Positions 58,914-64,000 of a stretch of DNA of 64,000 nucleotides are shown one piece after another; position 1 is the stretch's first letter, and every line of letters starts with the position of its first letter. The notes beneath the pieces were generated by a model, which saw only the letters and a program-made list of their open reading frames with translations, did no database searches and was not told the origin of the DNA. Location: contig NZ_JAEFCB010000009.1 of assembly GCF_016405905.1 (NCBI RefSeq), positions 62,001-126,000 of the forward strand, given 5' to 3'. This DNA is from Variovorax sp. IB41 (GTDB lineage Bacteria > Pseudomonadota > Gammaproteobacteria > Burkholderiales > Burkholderiaceae_C). The translations under genes were made by a program, and so were the position numbers.

Positions 58914-59654
58914 CTACACGCCCAGGTAGCGCGTCCAGAGCGACCGGTCGGCATCCAGCGCGGCCGAGGCGCCCTGCCACACCACGCGCCCGCGTTCGAG
59001 GATCACATGCCGGTCGGCCAGCGGCAGCAGGCGCTGCACGTACTTGTCGACCACCAGGATCGCTTCGCCTTCCGACTTGAGCGTGGCGATGCAGTGCCAG
59101 ATCTCCTCGCGGATCACCGGCGCGAGCCCTTCGGTGGCTTCGTCGAGGATCAGGAGGCGCGGGTGCGTCGAGAGCGCGCGCGCGATCGCGAGCATCTGCT
59201 GCTCGCCGCCCGAGAGCTGGTTGCCCGCGTTGGCCTTGCGTTCCGCCAGGCGCGGAAAGAGGCCGTACAGCGCCTCGACCGTCCAGCGCGGCGCGCTGCC
59301 GGGGCGTGGCCGCGCGAAGGCGCGCAGGTGCTCGTCCACGCTGAGGTTCGGGAACACGTGGCGCCCCTCGGGCACGATGGCCACGCCGCGCCGGGCGATC
59401 GCATCGGGCCGCATCGACTTGTTCGGACCGCCGATCGCATCGCCGCCGAAATGCACGTCGCCGCGCATCGGTGAGAGCGTGCCGGTCAGCACCTTCAAGA
59501 GCGTGCTCTTGCCCATGCCGTTGCGGCCCAGCAGCGCGAGCACTTCGCCCGCGCCGATCTTCAGATCGATGCCGAACAGCACCTGGCTCGCGCCGTAGCC
59601 GGCCTCGATGGACTTCGCCTCGAGCAGAGTCCTTGTTGTCGTTGCGGTGCTCAT
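58914..59654 (-). CDS. livF: branched-chain amino acid-type ABC transporter ATPase (LivF)
   Basis: A 246-residue ATPase of the Liv/HAAT family. Walker A GRNGMGKST, Q-loop region, signature LSGGEQQMLAIARAL, Walker B LLILDEATEGL. LivF proteins pair with LivG to energise the LivHM channel. Normal length. Last gene of the operon (63628-58914). ATG 59654 overlaps the LivG stop by four bases. Substrate may be branched-chain amino acids or related compounds. Confidence 0.93.
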   Translation of the reverse strand: MSTATTTRTLLEAKSIEAGYGASQVLFGIDLKIGAGEVLALLGRNGMGKSTLLKVLTGTLSPMRGDVHFGGDAIGGPNKSMRPDAIARRGVAIVPEGRHVFPNLSVDEHLRAFARPRPGSAPRWTVEALYGLFPRLAERKANAGNQLSGGEQQMLAIARALSTHPRLLILDEATEGLAPVIREEIWHCIATLKSEGEAILVVDKYVQRLLPLADRHVILERGRVVWQGASAALDADRSLWTRYLGV

Positions 59655-60406
59655 GCGTGTCCTTCCGCTTCCGTTCCGAGGTACACCGCCTGCACGTCGG
59701 GATGTCCGCGCACTTCGTCGGCCGTGCCGCTCATCAGCACGCGGCCCTGCACCAGCACCGTGAGCCGGTTGGCCAGGCGGAACACCGCGTCCATGTCGTG
59801 TTCGATCAGGAGGATGGCCATCGATTCGCGCAGCGATTCGATCAGGTCCACCATGCGCGCCGATTCGTCGGGGCCCATGCCGGCCATCGGCTCGTCCAGC
59901 AGCAGCAGCTTGGGCTCGGCCGCGAGCGCCAGCGCCACGTCGAGCGCGCGCTGCGCACCGTGCGGCAGCGTGCCCGCGATGCGGTCGCGCTCGCCGCCCA
60001 GGCCCACGCGATCGGCCAGCGCGATGGCGCGCTGCACCAGGTCGCGCTCGCTCGCGCGCGGCGCCATGAAGCGCAGGCTGCTGCCTGCATGGGCCTGCGC
60101 CGCGAGCATCAGGTTGTCGTGCACGGTTTCCTTGGCGAACACGCGCGTCACCTGGAAGCAGCGCGACATGCCGGCCGCCACGCGCTGGTGGTCGCGCAGC
60201 TTGGTGATGTCGATCTCGTCGAGCAGGATGCGGCCCGCGTCGGCCTTCAAAAGGCCGGTGATCAGGTTCACCAGCGTGGTCTTGCCCGCGCCGTTGGGGC
60301 CGATCAGCGCATGCACCTCGCCGCGCTCGACGGTGAGGCTCACATGATCGGTCGCCAGGAGGCCGCCGAAGCGCTTGACCAATCCTTCGATTCTGAACAG
60401 GCTCAT
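59651..60406 (-). CDS. livG: branched-chain amino acid-type ABC transporter ATPase (LivG)
   Basis: A 251-residue ATPase. Walker A GPNGAGKTT, switch region CFQVTRVFAKETV, signature LPHGAQRALDVALAL (the usual LSGGQ is LPHGA here, a LivG-like variant), Walker B LLLLDEPMAGM. LivG-type C-terminal segment GTADEVRGHPDVQAVYLG. Both start and stop overlap the neighbours (ATGA), so strong translational coupling is likely. Confidence 0.93.
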   Translation of the reverse strand: MSLFRIEGLVKRFGGLLATDHVSLTVERGEVHALIGPNGAGKTTLVNLITGLLKADAGRILLDEIDITKLRDHQRVAAGMSRCFQVTRVFAKETVHDNLMLAAQAHAGSSLRFMAPRASERDLVQRAIALADRVGLGGERDRIAGTLPHGAQRALDVALALAAEPKLLLLDEPMAGMGPDESARMVDLIESLRESMAILLIEHDMDAVFRLANRLTVLVQGRVLMSGTADEVRGHPDVQAVYLGTEAEGHA

Positions 60407-61374
60407 GGTGTTGCCTTGGTGAGTGGCGCCGCACGGCGGCGGCGCGCGAGTGCTGCCAGTCCCTTGGGTGCCCACAACGCGACGGCGATCAACAGCAGGC
60501 CCAGCGGCATGTGCCAGTGCTCGGTGTGTTGCTTGAGAAACTCCTCCAGCAGCAGCCACACGATGGCGCCCACGGGCCCGCCCCAGCTGCGGCCGAGGCC
60601 GCCGATCACCACCATCACCAGCAGCGTGGCCGACTGCGTCCAGTGCATCGTCGCGGGACTGACGAAACCGTTGCCGCCTGCAAGAAGCGCACCCGCCAGC
60701 CCGGCGATGGCGCCGGCGATCGCGAAGGCCGCGAGCTGCAGCCGGAACACCGGATAGCCCAGCGCCCGCATGCGCGTCTCGTTGTCGCGGATGCCCATGA
60801 GCGCGTGGCCGAAGCGCGATTGCGTCGCGCGGTGCAGCCACCCGAGCGCGAGCGCCACGATGACCAGCACGACCCAGTAGAAGTTCGATTCGTTGCCAAG
60901 GTCGAGCCCGGGCAGCAGCGTGGGCCGGCTCATGAGCGTGTAGCCGTCGTCGCCGCCATAGCGGCGCAGCGACACCACCACGAAGTACAGCATCTGCGCG
61001 AAGGCCAGCGTGGTCATGATGAAGTACACGCCGCGCGTGCGCAGCGCCACCGTGCCGATCAGCGCGGCGACGACGCCCGCGACCAGCGCGGCCAGCGGCC
61101 ACATCACCCAGGCCGACATCACGCCCGCGTCGCTGAGCGCCACCACCGTGTACGCACCCATGCCGATGAAGCCCGCATGCCCGAGCGCCACCATGCCGCC
61201 GAAGCCGAGGATGAAATTCAGGCTCGCCGCGGCCAGCGCCACGATGAGCACCCGACGCACGAAGCCGATGTAGAAGTCGAGCCCGAAGAGCGGCGCGACC
61301 AGCGGAAACGCCGCGAGCAGCACGAAGACGAGCCCGAGGCCGACGTAGCGTGAGGATGAGGAAGGAGTCTTCAT
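60403..61374 (-). CDS. livM: branched-chain amino acid-type ABC transporter permease (LivM)
   Basis: A 323-residue permease with about eight to ten helices: FILGFGGMVALGHAGFIGMGAYTV (the LivM signature GHAGF) and ALGYPVFRLQLAAFAIAGAIAGLAGALLAGG. Family length. Overlaps LivH downstream-of-start and LivG by four bases each. Part of the heterodimeric channel with LivH. Confidence 0.93.
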   Translation of the reverse strand: MKTPSSSSRYVGLGLVFVLLAAFPLVAPLFGLDFYIGFVRRVLIVALAAASLNFILGFGGMVALGHAGFIGMGAYTVVALSDAGVMSAWVMWPLAALVAGVVAALIGTVALRTRGVYFIMTTLAFAQMLYFVVVSLRRYGGDDGYTLMSRPTLLPGLDLGNESNFYWVVLVIVALALGWLHRATQSRFGHALMGIRDNETRMRALGYPVFRLQLAAFAIAGAIAGLAGALLAGGNGFVSPATMHWTQSATLLVMVVIGGLGRSWGGPVGAIVWLLLEEFLKQHTEHWHMPLGLLLIAVALWAPKGLAALARRRRAAPLTKATP

Positions 61375-62291
61375 GCGCGCGCCGAGAAGAGGCCCGAGGG
61401 CCGGAAGATCAGGACGATCACCATCAGCGCGTACATCGCGACTTCGGCGAAGAGCGGCCCGAGGTCGGCCGCGGTGGCGGGCGGCAGCGTCGCGCGCAGC
61501 AGCATCGGCACGAACGCGCGGCCGACGGTGTCCACCACGCCCACGAGCAGTGCGGCCACGAAGGCGCCGCGCACCGAACCGATGCCGCCGATCACCAGCA
61601 CCACGAGCGCCGGAATCAGGATGGCTTCGCCCATGCCCACCTGCACCGCGACGATCGGCCCCATCAGCGCGCCGGCCAGTGCCGCGAGCGCCGCACCGAG
61701 CAGGAACACGCCGTTGAAGATGCGGCCCACGCGCACACCCATCAGCTCAGCCATCGGCCGGTCGGACGCGCCCGCGCGCACCCGCATGCCGATGCGCGTG
61801 TGGTTCACCAAAAGGTAGAGCGCGAGCGCCACCAGCAGCCCGCCCACGAGGATCACGAGGCGGTAGGCCGGGTAGGGCAGGCCCTCCATCAGGTTGACCG
61901 GCCCCGAGAGCGCGGCGGGCGTCGGTGCCATCACCGGCGAGGGGCCCCAGGCCATCGTCACGATGTCGTCGGCCACCAGGATCACGCCGAAGGTGGCGAG
62001 CACCTGCGCGAGGTGGTCGCGTGTGTAGAGGCGGCGCATCAGGAGCACTTCGAGCAGCAACGCCACCACCACGGTGACCGCCACCGCGATGACGATGGCC
62101 GCCGCGAACGAACCGGTGCGCGTGTGCGCTTCGGCCGCCACGTAGGCGCCCGCCATGAACAGCGAACCGTGCGCGAGGTTCAGCACGTCCATGATGCCGA
62201 ACACCAGCGTGAGGCCCGCGGCCAGCAGGAACAGCATCAGGCCGTAGCCCAGGCCGTTGAGCAGCTGCTCGAGAACAAGAATTCCACTCAT
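61371..62291 (-). CDS. livH: branched-chain amino acid-type ABC transporter permease (LivH)
   Basis: A 306-residue permease with about eight helices and the LivH signature LVFGIMDVLNLAHGSLFMAGAYV, then LEVLLMRRLYTRDHLAQVLATFGVIL and MGVRVGRIFNGVFLLGAALAALAGALMGP. ATG 62291 is chosen (MSGILVLEQLLNG); the frame upstream covers the repeat region. The receptor gene lies 131 bp upstream, with a GC-rich repeat between. Its stop overlaps LivM (ATGA). Confidence 0.93.
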   Translation of the reverse strand: MSGILVLEQLLNGLGYGLMLFLLAAGLTLVFGIMDVLNLAHGSLFMAGAYVAAEAHTRTGSFAAAIVIAVAVTVVVALLLEVLLMRRLYTRDHLAQVLATFGVILVADDIVTMAWGPSPVMAPTPAALSGPVNLMEGLPYPAYRLVILVGGLLVALALYLLVNHTRIGMRVRAGASDRPMAELMGVRVGRIFNGVFLLGAALAALAGALMGPIVAVQVGMGEAILIPALVVLVIGGIGSVRGAFVAALLVGVVDTVGRAFVPMLLRATLPPATAADLGPLFAEVAMYALMVIVLIFRPSGLFSARA

Positions 62292-62338
62292 AGGATCACA
62301 AGGGTTGCCCGCGTTTTCATTCGAGAAACACCGCGGAA

Positions 62339-62410
62339 CCGGCTTTGCCGGGCCGCTGGTGTTGCCCCCGGTAGGGGGAAGGAGAAGCGGACACGAAGTG
62401 CCGCGCAGCC
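62339..62410. repeat. GC-rich intergenic repeat between the receptor and livH genes
   Basis: Contains CCGGC-TTT-GCCGG (62339-62351), CCCCC-GGTA-GGGGG (62365-62378) and a conserved-looking tail (GAGAAGCGGACACGAAGTG ... GCCTGGGGGCGAGCC). From memory, closely similar text is common between genes of Comamonadaceae. Located between the highly expressed receptor and the permease genes, it may stabilise the receptor mRNA 3' end or reduce downstream transcription. Confidence 0.6.
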
Positions 62411-62422
62411 TGGGGGCGAGCC

Positions 62423-63628
62423 TTATTTCAGCGGGCACTTGTCGGCGTAGCTGTCGCCGTAGTTCGTGAGCACCGTATTGATCAGCTTGTTCGTGACCTT
62501 GCCCTGCGCATCCTTGCCGATCACGCGCAGGTAGAAGTTCTCGATCGGGTAGTGGTTGTTCGCGTACTTGAAGGCGCCGCGCGTCGACGCGTAGTTGGCC
62601 TTCTTCAGCGCGGCGACCACGGCTTCGCGGTTCTGCGCGTTGCCGCCCGATTGCTTGACGGCCGCGTCCATCGCGAGGATCGCGTCATAGGCCTGCGCCG
62701 CGTACACCGACGGGTAGCGGCCGTTGTATTCCTTGCGGAACGCGGCCACGAACGCCTTGTTGGCGGGGTTGTCCAGGTCGTGCGCCCAGTGCGAAGTGTT
62801 GAAGAGGCCGAGCATCGGCTCGCCGACGGCGCCGATCACATCCTCGTCGGCCGAGAAGCCGCTGGTGACGAGCGTGATGTCTTTCGACAGGCCCGCGCCC
62901 ACGAACTGCTTGATGAAGTTGATGCCCATCGCGCCGGGCAAAAAGAAGTAGATCGAGTCGGGCTTGGCCGCGCGCAGCTGCGCGAGTTCGGCGGCGTAGT
63001 CGATCTGGCCGAGCTTGGTGTAGAGCTCGTCGGCCACCTGGCCCTTGAACTGGCGCTTGAAGCCGCCCAGCGCATCCTTGCCGGCCGGGTAGTTGGGGGC
63101 GATGAGCACGGTCTTCTTGAAGCCGCGGTCCTGCGCGAACTTGCCGGCCGCCTCGTGGAACTGGTCGTTCTGGTAGGCGGTGCCGAAGAAATACGCATTG
63201 CACTGGGCACCGGCGAACTGGCTCGGGCCGGCGTTGGCCGAGAGGTAGGGCACCTTGGCGTTGAAGAGCGTGGGGCCCACGGCCAGTGCGACGTTGGAGC
63301 CGATGGGGCCGCTGAAGATGTCGATCTTGTCGCGCTGGATCATGCGGTCCACCAACTGCTTGGCCTGGTCGGGGCTGCCGGCCATGTCGGCCTGCACGAA
63401 CTCCACGTCCTGCCCGCCGAGCTTGCCGTTCAACTGCTTGATGCCGAGCGCGAAACCATCGCGCGCCTCGGCGCCCAATGCCGCGAAAGGCCCCGAGATG
63501 TCGAGGGCCAAGCCCACCTTCACGGGGGCGGCCATGGCCGTTGCTGCGGTGCCAAGGGCCGCGCCGCACAGCAGCAGCGAGACGAGGGTGCGCGGCAGCG
63601 CGGGCGACTTCGGGGACAGGTGGCTCAT
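62423..63628 (-). CDS. ABC transporter substrate-binding protein (LivK-type)
   Basis: A 401-residue periplasmic receptor of the Leu/Ile/Val family, with Sec signal (MSHLSPKSPALPRTLVSLLLCG..., cleaved after AMA at about 33). Mature: VKVGLALDISGPFAALGAEARDGFALGIKQLNGKLGG, VQADMAGSPDQAKQLVDRMI and SANAGPSQFAGAQCNAYFFGTAYQND, where LivK-type ligand residues occur. ATG 63628 has GGAG at 6 bp. First gene of the operon, followed by livHMGF. Ligand cannot be named; amino acids, aromatic acids or urea-type compounds are possible for this family. Confidence 0.93.
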   Translation of the reverse strand: MSHLSPKSPALPRTLVSLLLCGAALGTAATAMAAPVKVGLALDISGPFAALGAEARDGFALGIKQLNGKLGGQDVEFVQADMAGSPDQAKQLVDRMIQRDKIDIFSGPIGSNVALAVGPTLFNAKVPYLSANAGPSQFAGAQCNAYFFGTAYQNDQFHEAAGKFAQDRGFKKTVLIAPNYPAGKDALGGFKRQFKGQVADELYTKLGQIDYAAELAQLRAAKPDSIYFFLPGAMGINFIKQFVGAGLSKDITLVTSGFSADEDVIGAVGEPMLGLFNTSHWAHDLDNPANKAFVAAFRKEYNGRYPSVYAAQAYDAILAMDAAVKQSGGNAQNREAVVAALKKANYASTRGAFKYANNHYPIENFYLRVIGKDAQGKVTNKLINTVLTNYGDSYADKCPLK

Positions 63629-63712
63629 GGATTCTCCGAGGGAGGAAGGATGAAACGACGCACTGGCGCTGCGCCATGCAGCACCGGCACCATCGAACCG
63701 TTGATAGCTAAA

Positions 63713-63753
63713 TACTTTAACCATAAACGATTCAGTGTCAACGGTGCTAGCAC
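63713..63753 (-). promoter_or_regulatory. promoter and possible operator of the Liv-type operon
   Basis: On the minus strand a perfect TTGACA (63736-63741) lies 17 bases from an AAAGTA (63713-63718) -10-like element. A palindrome GTGCTAGCAC (63744-63753) touches the -35 box, well placed for a repressor or activator. The region is distinctly AT-richer than its surroundings. Confidence 0.5.
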
Positions 63754-63822
63754 GAATGGTGCCAGTGGAACGTGTCACTTCCTGGTGCGCGGGCCCCGTT
63801 TTTCAGGGGCCGCGACACTCGG

Positions 63823-64000
63823 TCAGCCGAAGGGATTGGCCGTCGCGAACCAGAGGCCGATGCCGGTGGCGATGATGAACGCGCCGTCGGTCACGCCCGC
63901 GATCAGGAAGAACTTGGTCTGCAGCACGTCGACCATTTCGGGCTGGCGCGCGGTGCTCTCCAGGAACTTCTGGCCGACCAGTCCGATGCCCAGGCACGAG
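63823..64000 (-). CDS. atpE: ATP synthase F0 subunit c, C-terminal part (AtpE)
   Basis: Only the final 58 residues are in the window; the gene continues beyond 64000 and is about 82 residues in full. The sequence contains GIGLVGQKFLESTARQPEMV, the polar-loop motif RQP, and then FFLIAGVTDGAFIIATGIGL, with the acidic proton-binding residue in VTDGAF (Asp). It is a c-ring subunit. The stop at 63823 is followed not by atpF but, after 63 bases, by a GC-rich hairpin and then the liv operon, so here atpE is the last gene of its transcript. Confidence 0.85.
   Translation of the reverse strand, partial: SCLGIGLVGQKFLESTARQPEMVDVLQTKFFLIAGVTDGAFIIATGIGLWFATANPFG

Noticed and set aside
63803..63997. 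A 64-residue minus-strand frame at the window end
   Set aside because: The arginine-rich translation is out of frame; the neighbouring frame encodes the clear ATP synthase subunit c sequence.
1..64000. Search for CRISPR arrays, tRNA/rRNA genes, transposases, prophage or defence genes
   Set aside because: None seen. The repeats found are palindromic and dispersed, not regularly spaced direct repeats, and no recognisable mobile-element or defence protein occurs.

Overview
The window is a GC-rich (roughly two-thirds G+C) chromosomal segment with the gene content of a beta-proteobacterium of the Comamonadaceae, most likely Variovorax or a close relative. This is inferred from gene families (Bug/TctC solute receptors, phasin and PHA-granule proteins, an Atu-type acyl-CoA carboxylase cluster, a gentisate cluster) and from intergenic repeats of a style I associate with that family. 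No species can be named from sequence alone. I see no rRNA, tRNA, CRISPR array, prophage, integrase or transposase. Apart from the repeats, this looks like ordinary chromosome devoted to metabolism and transport.

Layout, left to right. 1-2853: the end of a PLP aminotransferase and a ThDP-dependent decarboxylase/synthase. 3024-4579: an ammonium channel gene with a well-formed sigma-54 promoter and NtrC-like enhancer site, plus a small downstream gene. 4580-7249: an intergenic region with a candidate small RNA terminator and a decayed TSUP permease fragment, then tctBA. 7500-10368: a glycine-rich RRM protein, a DUF3820 protein, an eIF1/Sui1 protein, a DEAD-box helicase and a Dabb protein. 10575-17437: a five-gene acyclic-terpenoid/branched acyl-CoA catabolic operon (AtuC-, AtuF- and AtuD-like proteins, a PECR-like SDR and a second acyl-CoA dehydrogenase) headed by a perfect inverted repeat. 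17512-27718: MHYT sensor, beta-propeller lipoprotein, DUF445, ArgE-like deacetylase, glycerophosphodiesterase, M20 amidohydrolase, DUF2817 peptidase and an amino-acid-type ABC receptor. 27770-31276: molybdopterin oxidoreductase, HExxH lipoprotein and PHA-system protein with overlapping reading frames. 31283-39517: a polyol/sugar operon (AraC regulator, RbsBAC-type ABC transporter, zinc dehydrogenase, FGGY kinase, SDR).

39820-45095: CoA-transferase, acyl-CoA-binding protein, hydrolase, TPR-like protein, TetR regulator, phasin and thioesterase. 45454-49620: a gentisate pathway (LysR regulator, gentisate dioxygenase, fumarylpyruvate hydrolase, 3-hydroxybenzoate 6-hydroxylase type monooxygenase), followed by two Bug receptors and an FAD oxidoreductase. 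53120-58873: lipoprotein, TesB, GST, SDR, SulP transporter and methyltransferase. 58914-63628: a complete Liv-type ABC transporter operon. 63823-64000: the C-terminal part of ATP synthase subunit c.

The most unusual material lies between the genes. First, a family of long hairpins (four loci, seven hairpins) shares a fixed purine-rich core inside stems of completely different sequence. The stems covary, and the non-Watson-Crick positions I could find in them are, with one G-G exception, G-U pairs when read in the strand that carries the core. That argues for a structured RNA (or single-stranded DNA) selected as such. Second, a 265-bp element at 45182-45446 is built from three perfect nested inverted repeats (30, 24 and 18 bp) that would fold into a three-way junction.
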